In this document: positions 1 through 8,070 of the stretch, piece by piece
Layout of the letters: each line of letters begins with the position of its first letter
Numbering within the stretch: position 1 is the stretch's first letter
Assembly (NCBI GenBank): GCA_020847855.1
Contig: JADLBH010000001.1
Location: forward strand, 51,952 to 115,951
Direction: 5' to 3'
Source of the DNA: Fimbriimonadaceae bacterium
GTDB lineage: Bacteria > Armatimonadota > Fimbriimonadia > Fimbriimonadales > Fimbriimonadaceae
DNA: 64,000 nt
The notes under the pieces: generated by a model
The model's database searches: none
What the model was told of the DNA's origin: nothing
The model's input: the letters and a program-made list of their open reading frames with translations, nothing else
Program-made: the position numbers and the translations under genes

Positions 1-1312
1 GGAAGTTTGTGATCGTTTGCTCGCGCTCCGTGGCGGTCGCGCCGATCTTTTGGAGCGTCGGGTCGTCCAGGATGTCCGCCGGTTTGATCTGGTAGCGTTC
101 CTTGCCCAGCTTCTTCGCGGCGGCGTCTTGGGCCGCCCAGACGAGCTGGACGTCACGGTACTGGAGCTCCGCTGAAGAGACGAGCTGGTTCGTGGCGATC
201 TTGGCTCCGGTCCCGCCCATCATCCAGTAGGCGAGGCCGGCGGTGAGCACGATCGCAGCCACCGCCGATACGTTGAAACCGCGCCCGATCGCCTTGAGCG
301 GGTCGGCGTCCACATTGTCGCTGCCCTTCACCATGAAGATGCCCAGGATCGAGGCGATGATGCCAACGCCGCGGGCCATGAGGGCGAAGAGGATCAGTTT
401 CATCCACGTCTGCTGGTCGAAGATCGCGGCCGTGGCAGCGCCCAGCACGATCGCGGCGACGAGCGTGACCTCATAGCTCTCGAAGACGTCCGCCGCCATA
501 CCGGCGCAGTCTCCGACGTTGTCGCCCACGTTGTCGGCAATGACGGCCGGGTTCCTCGGGTCGTCCTCGGGGATTCCCGCCTCCACCTTGCCGACCAAGT
601 CCGCTCCGACGTCGGCGGCCTTCGTGTAGATGCCACCGCCGACGCGCATGAAGAGGGCGGCAAGCGAGCCGCCGAAACCAAAACCAACGAGGAGCCGCAT
701 GGCCTGCTCGCCCGCCAGGAGGAAGATGAGCGTGGCGCCGATCAAGCCCAGGCCGACCGTCATCATGCCCGCGACCGCACCGGAGCGGAACGCGACTTGC
801 AGTGCCTTCGCATAGCTGGTGAGTCCTGCGGCCGCGGTTCGCATGTTCGCAGCCACCGCCATTCGCATTCCGAGGAACCCAGCGATGTAGCTGGCTGCAA
901 CGCCCAAAACGAACGAAACCGCCACCATGAGGGCCGTCTGTTGACCGTAGTCGCCTTGATAGAGCACGAAGAGGCCGACCGCCAGGACGACGATGAAGAT
1001 GATCATCGTGCGTACCTGCTTGCTCAGGTACGCCATCGCACCGTCACGGATCGCGGCGCCGACCTCCTGCATCTTCTCGTCGCCAGTCGTCGCCTTCATG
1101 ACCCCGGACTGGAGGATCCAGCCCGCTAGGATCGCGATCGCGCCGAACGCGAGCGAGGCGTACAGGTACATCTTGTCAGCCTGGGTGAAAACGAGCTTGA
1201 TGTTCGCCTCTGCGCTCGAAGCGAACGCAGAAGCGGCCAAAAGGAACGTTGCGAGCACGGCAATCGCGCCCTTCCAGCGCGCGGTGCCGATCGTGGGGAA
1301 CTTCGAAGTCAT
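1..1312 (-). CDS. hppA: Membrane-bound proton- or sodium-translocating pyrophosphatase, 3' end outside window
   Basis: Couples pyrophosphate hydrolysis to ion pumping across the cytoplasmic membrane. About 437 residues are visible, starting with MTSKFPTIGTARWKG and a hydrophobic helix. The substrate-binding signature GGGIYTKAADVGADLVGKVE and the acidic loop DNVGDNVGDCAGMAADVFES are both present and diagnostic of the family, among many membrane helices. The C-terminal part with the GNTT(A/K)A residues that separate potassium-dependent from independent enzymes lies beyond the left edge, so ion specificity cannot be called. The start is the ATG whose complement is at 1310-1312; I see no strong ribosome site and no close -10 hexamer upstream. 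Confidence 0.95.
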   Translation of the reverse strand, partial: MTSKFPTIGTARWKGAIAVLATFLLAASAFASSAEANIKLVFTQADKMYLYASLAFGAIAILAGWILQSGVMKATTGDEKMQEVGAAIRDGAMAYLSKQVRTMIIFIVVLAVGLFVLYQGDYGQQTALMVAVSFVLGVAASYIAGFLGMRMAVAANMRTAAAGLTSYAKALQVAFRSGAVAGMMTVGLGLIGATLIFLLAGEQAMRLLVGFGFGGSLAALFMRVGGGIYTKAADVGADLVGKVEAGIPEDDPRNPAVIADNVGDNVGDCAGMAADVFESYEVTLVAAIVLGAATAAIFDQQTWMKLILFALMARGVGIIASILGIFMVKGSDNVDADPLKAIGRGFNVSAVAAIVLTAGLAYWMMGGTGAKIATNQLVSSAELQYRDVQLVWAAQDAAAKKLGKERYQIKPADILDDPTLQKIGATATEREQTITNF

Positions 1313-1419
1313 AGGTGCCATCCGGTGCGACGACCTGTCACGAAGACAGACGGGCCCGACCATGCTGGGCCGCGTGCGAGGATACCCAAGGAGCGAAGGG
1401 CCCGAGTCTGGGACTGAGG

Positions 1420-2142
1420 CTAACCGACCGTGTGCTGGGTCGAGGCGCTGCCTCCGTGCATCTCGATCTGCGCCTTCATCATCTCCGCCTTTCGCTTGGG
1501 CACGCCGGTGAGCAAAGTCACGGGAAGCTCGTCGAACATGGTTCTGACCTGATCCCGATTGAGCGCAAGAGCGTGTTGCAGGGCACCGACAAGCTCCTCG
1601 TTCTTCGCCTCTCCACCGGTCAAGACGAGGTCGTACGGGCTGTCGTCATCGTGGACGGTGTACTGCTCGAAGGTCTTTTTGGCGTGGGGCGCACCTTCCG
1701 CGGTGGCGATAGGCACGACCCGGTTGCAGCTCTCGCAGATGAGGCCCGTGCTTTTCTCACTGTAAAAGTTGAGATGATTACAGTAGCCGCACCGCACTTG
1801 CCAAACCTGAAGGATTCGTCCGTCAAGGATCGGCACCATGCGCTGGCAGCCCTCGCACCGCACGTCCTCCATCGCCTTCGTGGTGAAGCCGTTCTTGTGA
1901 TGGCAGAAGGGACAGTCCACGGGGAAGGAGGGAACTTGCCTCGCCTTGACGAACTGCGCGACCCCATAGACGATCGCGGCCAGGGCCATGGCACTGAGCA
2001 GGTAGCCCAAGACCATGAGGACGCTTTGATAGACGATCATCGGTACTGCGATCAGCAGCACCACCACGCCAGGGATGATCGCAAAGAGGGCTCGCTGTGC
2101 GAACTTCTCCTTCAGACTGGTGCTTCGTTCAGGCTGTGACAT
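1420..2142 (-). CDS. Membrane protein with two zinc ribbons and an L7/L12-like C-terminal segment
   Basis: I do not recognise a named family; 240 residues. Two adjacent hydrophobic segments (about residues 18-62) are followed by two CxxC...CxxC zinc ribbons (CPFCHHKN...CEGC about 77-100 and CGYCNHLN...CESC about 118-140). The C-terminal 60 residues hold the phrase LLTGVPKRKAEMMKAQIEMH, which resembles the ribosomal protein L7/L12 C-terminal fold, seen elsewhere as a ClpS/L12-like adaptor. A membrane-anchored protein-binding role is possible but unproven. An inverted repeat ends 3 nt upstream of the ATG, with a -10-like TACAAT in its loop, so the gene may have a short leader that starts inside a hairpin. 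Confidence 0.7.
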   Translation of the reverse strand: MSQPERSTSLKEKFAQRALFAIIPGVVVLLIAVPMIVYQSVLMVLGYLLSAMALAAIVYGVAQFVKARQVPSFPVDCPFCHHKNGFTTKAMEDVRCEGCQRMVPILDGRILQVWQVRCGYCNHLNFYSEKSTGLICESCNRVVPIATAEGAPHAKKTFEQYTVHDDDSPYDLVLTGGEAKNEELVGALQHALALNRDQVRTMFDELPVTLLTGVPKRKAEMMKAQIEMHGGSASTQHTVG

Positions 2143-2145
2143 ACG

Positions 2146-2180
2146 CGGAACCCGTCCCTATTGTAGAAGGACGGGTTCCG
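2146..2180 (-). terminator. Perfect 12-bp inverted repeat between pseudopilin and zinc-ribbon gene
   Basis: Arms CGGAACCCGTCC (2146-2157) and GGACGGGTTCCG (2169-2180) pair perfectly around an 11-nt loop. It lies after the pseudopilin stop (2205) and directly before the next ATG (2142). There is no T-tract. It may terminate the pilin transcript, while the loop holds TACAAT on the minus strand as a possible promoter for the next gene. Confidence 0.55.
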
Positions 2181-2204
2181 AAGCGGTATGGGAGCGGCTC
2201 AGGC

Positions 2205-3020
2205 TTAGCGGAACCGCCAGATCACGGCGCCGAACGCATTGAGGGCGTTGGCGGAGTAGACCTTGACGTGGGAGTCGCCGAAGATGATCGGCGTTCGCCC
2301 GTCGCCCTTCAGGTTCGCACCATATCGGGCGTAGATGGGCTTGAGCTGGCCTGGGCTGAGCGAGGGCGAGTTCGGGTACCGCGGATCGTTGGGATCAATG
2401 GTGAGGTCGCGGTCGCTGATCATGGGCAGCCCCTTGTAGTAGTCGCCGTCCGGGGAGTTCAGGCCGTTGTACGGGTTGAAGACGTAGCCTCTGTGCTTCG
2501 AGGTCGTGTCTCCCTCCGGGCCGTTCGGGGTGACCGCGAAGAGGCCAGTCCGGGCAACTTCCTGCATCTCGCTGGCGTTGGCTGCGCTCGTGAAGCCCTC
2601 GGTGCCGGGAGGCGCGTTGCCCGGAATGGCGGTGCTGTTCGGGTCAACCCCAGTGGCATCGTTGTAGCCGATGCTTTGCACCCGGCGGGTGGCCCAGTTC
2701 TCGGCGTAGCCCGCGTTGGAGCCGTTGGCGATGAAGATCTGCTTGTTCTTTACGTAGGGCTGGAGCCTCTCGGTCCAGATCGTCGGGTTGAACGCGCCCG
2801 CCGGGTCTCGCATCGAGGCCGGCACGAGGTAGTCGTCGTGATCGCTCCCATACATGGCGACCGCCATAGAGAGCTGTCGCATGTTCGAGAGGGTGGCCGT
2901 GAGCTTGGCTTGCTCCTTGGCAGCGGCGAAGACGGGGAAGAGGATCGCCGCGAGGATCGCGATGATCGCGATGACGACGAGAAGTTCGATAAGCGTGAAG
3001 CCACGGAAGCGAAGTTTCAT
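2205..3020 (-). CDS. Type II secretion/pilin-like pseudopilin
   Basis: 271 residues from the chosen ATG. The N-terminus MKLRFRGFTLIELLVVIA is a textbook class III signal: basic leader, cleavage after Gly7, then F+1 and E+5 and a long hydrophobic helix ending in FPVFAAAKEQAK. This matches the prepilin-type cleavage/methylation domain proteins with a type II secretion G-like body that are expanded in Planctomycetes and Armatimonadota. The rest is an extracytoplasmic globular domain rich in Asn, Pro and Tyr. An upstream in-frame ATG at 3080 would add 20 residues before the leader and is unlikely. TACAAT on the minus strand about 30 nt upstream is a possible -10. No pilin assembly genes are nearby. 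Confidence 0.85.
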   Translation of the reverse strand: MKLRFRGFTLIELLVVIAIIAILAAILFPVFAAAKEQAKLTATLSNMRQLSMAVAMYGSDHDDYLVPASMRDPAGAFNPTIWTERLQPYVKNKQIFIANGSNAGYAENWATRRVQSIGYNDATGVDPNSTAIPGNAPPGTEGFTSAANASEMQEVARTGLFAVTPNGPEGDTTSKHRGYVFNPYNGLNSPDGDYYKGLPMISDRDLTIDPNDPRYPNSPSLSPGQLKPIYARYGANLKGDGRTPIIFGDSHVKVYSANALNAFGAVIWRFR

Positions 3021-3091
3021 GATCGTAATCTCAAGAGAGGGAAGAGGATTGTACTCTAAGGAACGCATTTCGCGTGCCAATCGTTCGCGGC

Positions 3092-3850
3092 TTATTCGTT
3101 CTCGGTCGGGAGCGAGTACGAATCGTTCGGTATGTTGATCGGCGGCCGCGAAGGATCGAGGGCGGGCACGATGAGGGCCTCGTTGCCTTGCTGGACCACG
3201 ACCGTGAAGCCGAAGTTCTGGCCGAGGTCGTCGAGGACCTGCTTGGCGGAGAGCCCGGAGTAGTGCGCCTCGATCTCCTTGTCCTCGAAGAGCGGGGCGA
3301 TCGTGAGACGGAGGCCGGCTTGGGTCGCGATGGATTGGATCGCCTGGCTCAGCATCGTGCCGTTGGAGTCGAGCTCGACCGTCTTCTCGAAGGCGGAGAC
3401 CGGCGTGTTGGGAGGCGGGGCTTGCGTCGAGGGCGGCTCACCAGACCCTGCTTGCGGCTGGTTCGGCACTTCGCGAGGGCCCCAAGGTCGCACCGTGGGT
3501 TGGTAATCGCTCGCACCCGGAGACTGCTCTGAACTGGGCGTGGGGTTCGCGCGCGGTGCAGGCCGGGAGACGAACATCACGGTGGCGAAGACGAGTGACG
3601 CACCGAGCAGGCCCACGACCGCGACCGCCGACCGCGGCCAGCCTCGTGCCGATGGGGTCGGCGGAAGCTCGAACCTCGGAGTAGGCGAGTTGGGTCGGGC
3701 CAGCCGCATCTGGCGGACGAGGGACATGCGCTTATGAAGCTCGGGCACGAAGTCAGGATATCGGGTCTCGAACTCGCGCACCGCGTCGAGGTCGCCCTCC
3801 TCGGCAATCTGCCAAATGAGGTCGTGCACCATGGGCGGGATGGGGTTCAC
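3092..3850 (-). CDS. Anti-sigma-factor-like membrane protein with C-terminal STN-like domain
   Basis: 252 residues. The N-terminal 50 residues (EEGDLDAVREFETRYPDF and onward) look like a cytoplasmic sigma-interacting region. One transmembrane helix follows at about 75-93 (VAVVGLLGASLVFATVMFV), then a long Pro/Ser/Gln-rich linker. The C-terminal 90 residues (TMLSQAIQSIATQAGLRLTI... LSAKQVLDDLGQNFGFTVVV) match the secretin/TonB short N-terminal (STN) pattern. The gene overlaps the upstream sigma factor by 4 nt (GTGA), the usual arrangement for a sigma/anti-sigma pair. I infer that it anchors and restrains that sigma factor and senses an envelope signal through the STN-like domain; no HxxxCxxC zinc motif is present. 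Confidence 0.7.
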   Translation of the reverse strand: MNPIPPMVHDLIWQIAEEGDLDAVREFETRYPDFVPELHKRMSLVRQMRLARPNSPTPRFELPPTPSARGWPRSAVAVVGLLGASLVFATVMFVSRPAPRANPTPSSEQSPGASDYQPTVRPWGPREVPNQPQAGSGEPPSTQAPPPNTPVSAFEKTVELDSNGTMLSQAIQSIATQAGLRLTIAPLFEDKEIEAHYSGLSAKQVLDDLGQNFGFTVVVQQGNEALIVPALDPSRPPINIPNDSYSLPTENE

Positions 3851-4389
3851 GTGACCTCCTCATAGGCGGCGCGAAACCGCTCTCGCGCCCGGAACAGCCT
3901 GACCTTGGCAGCGTTGGGGCTGCAATCCAGAGCGTCCGCCATCTCGTTGATCGAGAGGTCGTCCCAGTAGAACAAGGAGAGCACGGCTCGGTCGCTGGGT
4001 GAGAGCAGTACCATCGCGGCCTCGATCGCCGGGTCAGCGTGCTCGTCGTTGGTTTGAACGGGAAGCCCCGTCTCCGGGGTTTGGTCGAGCGGAACTAGGC
4101 GCCGACGGAAGCCGAGCTTTCGCGAGTGCTGGATCGAGCGGTTCACGGCGACCCGGTAAAGCCATGTGCTGAAGCGAGAACGACGGTCGAAGCGCTTGAG
4201 GTTCTTCAGGACGGCCGTAAAGATTTCTTGGGCAGCGTCCGCGGCCTCGTCGGCGTCCAGCAGGACGCCACGCGCGATCGCATAGACCCGATCGTAGTGT
4301 CGCGCGAAGAGCGATTCGAACGCTTCCTTGTCCCCCAAGATCGCCCGTTCGATCAGGATGAGGTCAGGATCGCTCGTTGCGCCGGCCAT
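3847..4389 (-). CDS. ECF-family RNA polymerase sigma factor
   Basis: 180 residues from ATG 4389. Region 2 (ESLFARHYDRVYAIARGVLL ... DAAQEIFTAVLKNLKRFDRR, then FSTWLYRVAVNR) and region 4 (LSPSDRAVLSLFYWDDLSI, NEMADALDCSPNAAKVRLFR) are clear, and regions 1.1 and 3 are absent as in all ECF factors. A TTG 24 nt upstream is an alternative start. It is the first gene of a two-gene unit with the membrane protein downstream, which it overlaps by 4 nt, so its activity is probably controlled by that partner. The next upstream gene starts 58 nt away and is functionally unrelated. Confidence 0.9.
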   Translation of the reverse strand: MAGATSDPDLILIERAILGDKEAFESLFARHYDRVYAIARGVLLDADEAADAAQEIFTAVLKNLKRFDRRSRFSTWLYRVAVNRSIQHSRKLGFRRRLVPLDQTPETGLPVQTNDEHADPAIEAAMVLLSPSDRAVLSLFYWDDLSINEMADALDCSPNAAKVRLFRARERFRAAYEEVT

Positions 4390-4447
4390 ATGAGTCCAAC
4401 CTTGGCTGACCAACTCGCTAGGTTTGACGAGGGCAACCGGCCCCTGG

Positions 4448-5773
4448 TTACAGGGAACCAGCGGCGGCCTGGGTTCGCAACGGAAAGCCTTGAACCAAGG
4501 TCTGCCAAGCTACCACATCCAAGATCGTGAAGAGCACGAGCGCACAAGCAAGCGCGAAGAGAGGCCTGCGGACGACCCGGCACATGCCCTCCGCCCACAA
4601 CCAGGCGATCGCGGCAACGGCGGGGTACACGTACCGGCCCTGCCCCTGGAAATAGGTCATGTTGAAGAGGACGAAGAACCCCATCACGAGCCCGAGAAGC
4701 AGCAGGGAGAGGTAGGTGGCAGGGCGACTGATCCGAGGAGACTCGGCCGGAGGCGGGAAGAAACAACCCAGGAACGGGACCGCGAGGATCGCCAAGATGC
4801 GGACATAGAACTCCGAGGACTGGGCGTAGCCCTTCGTCTCGAGCATGAAAAGATCGAGATAGCCGAACGCCCCGACGACGCTACGGAGCGTCCACCATCC
4901 CACCATCTGCGCCCAATAGCCGACTGGCCCCACCGATTCGATGAAGGTGGACGCGGCAGGAGAGCCCACGAACGCCTCGCGGAACGCCTTTTGTGCGAGC
5001 GGGTCGCCATAGAGCACCGTGTTTCGAACCCACCAAGGCATGGCGATCACGAGGGCGATGCCTAAGGCAAGGGCCAGGTACCTCCCTGGCCGCTGGCCCT
5101 TGGTGGTGAGGAGCCATCCCGCCACGAGGCAGGGCAGGAGCGCGATCGCCGTTGTCTTGGTCACGAACGCCAACCCCGCCACTGTGCCCAAGGCGATCGT
5201 GCCGCGAAGCGACCACCCGTCCCGCGACAACCGAACGAGGAGCGCGAGGCTCCAAGAAACCAGGCAATAGAGCAAGGGGTCGTTGCTCACGGCCGCGTGT
5301 AGGGCGACGACCATGGGAATGAGCATCACGGAGCCTGCAACGGCGGCAGCGATCGGGCCCATCCCCGCCCAACGTGCGCCGAGATAGATCGCAGCCAGGG
5401 TCGCGAGGCCGATGAGGATGTTGAGCGATCGTAGCCGGAGCCCATCAGAGGGGGATTCCAGGTCGGCCCCTGCCAGCTTCGTCCAAGCCGCGAGGAGAAA
5501 GTAGTAGGTCGGAGGCTGGTGCGCTTGGTAACCCTCGAAGTCGCCGACCTTGAGCACGGGGATTCCCTGCCCCGACATGAGGTGGGCGGCATAGTTCGCA
5601 TGCTGGCGCTCGTCCGGTGCCCCCACGTCCGGGATTCTCATGGGCTCCCCGGTCTGCGGGTCTCGTTGGCCGAAGAGGACGCCCGCGGTTCGATAGGGTG
5701 TCACAGAGGCGAATACGCCGCACCACACGACGAAGAGGACAGCGATCGCGAGGATCCATCCGTGTTCCCGCAT
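4448..5773 (-). CDS. Polytopic GT-C type glycosyltransferase-like membrane protein
   Basis: 441 residues with about ten hydrophobic helices. The first extracytoplasmic loop contains the acidic DERQHANYAAHLMSGQGIPV and, shortly after, YQAHQPPTYYFLLAAW. This pair of motifs is typical of GT-C superfamily proteins (PMT/ArnT-like and DUF2142-like) that transfer sugars from polyprenyl-phosphate donors. Acceptor and sugar cannot be inferred. The start is supported by a -10-like TAAACT (5781-5786, minus strand) ending 7 nt before the ATG, and no Shine-Dalgarno is present. It is transcribed divergently from the thioredoxin fusion gene. Confidence 0.75.
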   Translation of the reverse strand: MREHGWILAIAVLFVVWCGVFASVTPYRTAGVLFGQRDPQTGEPMRIPDVGAPDERQHANYAAHLMSGQGIPVLKVGDFEGYQAHQPPTYYFLLAAWTKLAGADLESPSDGLRLRSLNILIGLATLAAIYLGARWAGMGPIAAAVAGSVMLIPMVVALHAAVSNDPLLYCLVSWSLALLVRLSRDGWSLRGTIALGTVAGLAFVTKTTAIALLPCLVAGWLLTTKGQRPGRYLALALGIALVIAMPWWVRNTVLYGDPLAQKAFREAFVGSPAASTFIESVGPVGYWAQMVGWWTLRSVVGAFGYLDLFMLETKGYAQSSEFYVRILAILAVPFLGCFFPPPAESPRISRPATYLSLLLLGLVMGFFVLFNMTYFQGQGRYVYPAVAAIAWLWAEGMCRVVRRPLFALACALVLFTILDVVAWQTLVQGFPLRTQAAAGSL

Positions 5774-5780
5774 CGGTCAA

Positions 5781-5786
5781 AGTTTA
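5781..5786 (-). promoter_or_regulatory. -10-like TAAACT, 7 nt before ATG 5773
   Basis: Hexamer on the minus strand ends 7 nt before the start codon, predicting a leaderless mRNA. No convincing -35 is seen. Confidence 0.45.
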
Positions 5787-5804
5787 GCCCGGCCCAAGTT
5801 CGGG

Positions 5805-5810
5805 TATCAT
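5805..5810 (+). promoter_or_regulatory. -10-like GG-TATCAT upstream of the thioredoxin fusion
   Basis: TATCAT lies 24 nt before ATG 5835. A short leader with GGAG-like sequence follows, so unlike its divergent neighbour this gene seems to have a normal leader. Confidence 0.4.
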
Positions 5811-5834
5811 CAAGGTTGGAGTCGGAGCAAAACG

Positions 5835-6806
5835 ATGAACACGATCCTGCTTGCGTCCTTGCTCGCCCTGGCACCCTCGGGCGACGTGTCCCCCATGCTG
5901 AGAGAGCACGCGGAAGCCATCGCCGCCGCGCCGGGCCTATCGGTCCAATACAAGGTCACCACGGTCGGTGGGACCAGCGTCGAGTACAGCGTCAAGCTTG
6001 CCAAGCCCAACCTGGCACGGATCGAGTCCCCAGGAAAGGTCTGGACCGCGGACGGTCAGAACGTGACCGTCTATGACAAGGGCTCGAACTCCTACACCGT
6101 CGAACCTCAGGACGACACCAACCTGATGGACGTTTTCGACGTGCCGATGGCCGGGGTTTGGGCGACGTTCTTCGATGCGAAGGGAATCGAGCACCTCGCT
6201 TCGAGCAAGGATCTCGGTTCGAAGAAGCTTCGAGGCAAGACGTTCAACGCGGTGAGCATCGTCGCCGACAACGAAGGCACCATGAGCGCGAACGTCTACC
6301 TGGATCCAAGCGACAAGATGCCTCGCATTATCGAGCAAACCAAGAAAAGCAGTGCCTCGACAACGACCCAGATCATGGACGTAAGCCAGATCTCGTTGGA
6401 GACGGTTGCGGCCGCTGCGTTCGCCTTCGCTCCGCCTGCCGGTGCGACCAAGGTGGACGTTATGGCGAGCACGGGCGTCTGGCTGCACGACTTCGAAGAG
6501 GCGCAGAAGCTCGCCAACGCCACGGGCAAGAAGATCATGGTGGACTTCATGGCCTCATGGTGTGGCCCCTGCAAGATGATGGATGCCGAGGTCTTCCAGT
6601 CCGAGCGGTTCAAGAAGGAGGCAAAGGACTTCGTGCTGTGCAAGATTGACGTGGACGAGCAGAAGGGCCTCGCCCAGCGCTACAACATCGAGGCCATGCC
6701 GACGGTGAAGTTCATCCGAGGCGACGGCTCGGTCGCGCACGAGTTCGTCGGTTATGGCGGGCCCGAAGGCGTGTACAAGGAGATGGCGATCGCCCGCTCC
6801 AAGTAG
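5835..6806 (+). CDS. Exported LolA-like/thioredoxin fusion protein
   Basis: 323 residues. A short signal peptide (MNTILLASLLALAPSG) is followed by about 190 residues of LolA/LppX-like (DUF2092-type) beta-rich sequence, with phrases such as LARIESPGKVWTADGQNVTV and FNAVSIVADNEG. Residues about 215-323 are a thioredoxin domain with WCGPCK and the cis-proline loop EAMPTVKF. LolA-like folds bind lipid acyl chains; the thioredoxin part would reduce or isomerise disulfides or act in a redox relay outside the cytoplasm. The combination is unusual. The gene stands alone between divergent promoters and a strong downstream hairpin. Confidence 0.85.
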   Translation: MNTILLASLLALAPSGDVSPMLREHAEAIAAAPGLSVQYKVTTVGGTSVEYSVKLAKPNLARIESPGKVWTADGQNVTVYDKGSNSYTVEPQDDTNLMDVFDVPMAGVWATFFDAKGIEHLASSKDLGSKKLRGKTFNAVSIVADNEGTMSANVYLDPSDKMPRIIEQTKKSSASTTTQIMDVSQISLETVAAAAFAFAPPAGATKVDVMASTGVWLHDFEEAQKLANATGKKIMVDFMASWCGPCKMMDAEVFQSERFKKEAKDFVLCKIDVDEQKGLAQRYNIEAMPTVKFIRGDGSVAHEFVGYGGPEGVYKEMAIARSK

Positions 6807-6824
6807 GCTCGCCCACCAGGTCGA

Positions 6825-6861
6825 ACGGCCCTGGGCGCGGCATTCCCGCGCCTAGGGCCGT
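6825..6861 (+). terminator. Strong hairpin after the thioredoxin fusion gene
   Basis: Arms 6825-6840 (ACGGCCCTGGGCGCGG) and 6846-6861 pair at 15 of 16 positions around a 5-nt loop, 18 nt after the stop codon. No T-tract follows, as for the other hairpins in this window. Confidence 0.6.
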
Positions 6862-6933
6862 CCTCGTGATGGGCCTGTTGAACTCGTGACAGGTTCCCGA
6901 CATTGGTAACATTCAGGTTCCCGAGGAGCGATC

Positions 6934-8070
6934 TTGGCCAAAACTGACCCTGCCCGAACCACCAAAGAACGCCAAAGCAAGGCGGAAAAGGGTGCGGCGG
7001 ACCCCTTGCCCGCAAGTTTGACAAAATCCGACTATCAAGAGCTGTTGCTCCAGCTCTACCTCGCGCGGTATTTCGACGTCCGCCTTATCAAGGAGAAGAA
7101 GCGCGGAAGGCTCCGCGGCACGCTGTATTCGTCCCACAACCAAGAGGCGATCCTCGTGGGCTCGCTCTTCGGCCTGCGCCCGACGGACTGGATCAGCCCG
7201 ATCCACCGCGACATGCCCGCATTTTTCCTGAAGGACATGCGGGCCGGGTGGTCGAACCCGAACCGGAGCGGCATGTCCATCGAGGAAGTCTGCGGCCAAG
7301 TATGGGGAAAGGTGGGCTCGCCGGGCCGCGCACGGGACAACTGGTCCCACATCGGCTCGACCAAGCACAAAATCATCCATTCGACCTCGATGCTCGCGGG
7401 CACGATCCCTGCGGCGTGCGGAGTGGTCCTGGCCGACCGGCTCGACGGGAAGGACTCGGTCGCGCTCACGTTCAACGGCGAAGGGTCAACCGCCCAAGGC
7501 GTGTTTCATGAGGCGATCAACTTCGCGTCCGTCCACAAGCTGCCGGTGGTCACGATCGTCGAGAACAACCAGTGGGCTTTCGGAACCCCGGCCCACTTAG
7601 AGTACGCGCTTGAGGACTTTGCGCGGCGGGCGGACGGGTATGGAATCCCAGGGCTCATCGCCGACGGGCAGGACGTCATTGACGTGTACGAGAAGGTGAG
7701 CGAGGCCGTGGCATGGGCACGGTCCGGTAAGGGCCCCAGCATCGTCGAGTGCAAGTCGTTCCGGGCCTACGGCCATGGCGACCACGACGACGATAGGGCC
7801 GCCAAGTACCGCCCCAAGGATGAGGTCAAGGCGGGCAGGTCGCGCGACCCCATCGGGATCATGAAGGAGAAGATGATCGAACTGGGCTATCTCTCGCAAA
7901 AGGAAGCAGAGAAGTACCCGGTGGAGGGCAAGGGCGCGAACGACCTGACCGACGAGGACTTCCCCAAGCAGGTCGTCGAATACCTTGCCAAGGGCGTCGA
8001 GTTCGCCATCGCCTCCCCGGTGCCGCCACCGGAAGAGGGTGCGATGTGGGTCTTCAGGGAGGTGGAGTGA
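6934..8070 (+). CDS. 2-oxoacid (pyruvate/branched-chain type) dehydrogenase E1 alpha subunit
   Basis: 378 residues. Thiamine-diphosphate-dependent decarboxylase subunit of a 2-oxoacid dehydrogenase complex. The thiamine-binding stretch runs from FNGEGSTAQGVFHEAINFAS to VVTIVENNQWAF, with the conserved GDG-like GEG and NN. The active-site region IGSTKHKIIHSTSMLAG is also recognisable. The start is TTG at 6934 with GAGGAG 5 nt upstream; no better ATG exists. It overlaps the beta subunit gene by 1 nt (TGATG), so the two are translationally coupled. E2 and E3 are not in the window. Sequence alone does not separate pyruvate, branched-chain and acetoin substrates; branched-chain or pyruvate is most likely. 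Confidence 0.88.
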   Translation: MAKTDPARTTKERQSKAEKGAADPLPASLTKSDYQELLLQLYLARYFDVRLIKEKKRGRLRGTLYSSHNQEAILVGSLFGLRPTDWISPIHRDMPAFFLKDMRAGWSNPNRSGMSIEEVCGQVWGKVGSPGRARDNWSHIGSTKHKIIHSTSMLAGTIPAACGVVLADRLDGKDSVALTFNGEGSTAQGVFHEAINFASVHKLPVVTIVENNQWAFGTPAHLEYALEDFARRADGYGIPGLIADGQDVIDVYEKVSEAVAWARSGKGPSIVECKSFRAYGHGDHDDDRAAKYRPKDEVKAGRSRDPIGIMKEKMIELGYLSQKEAEKYPVEGKGANDLTDEDFPKQVVEYLAKGVEFAIASPVPPPEEGAMWVFREVE

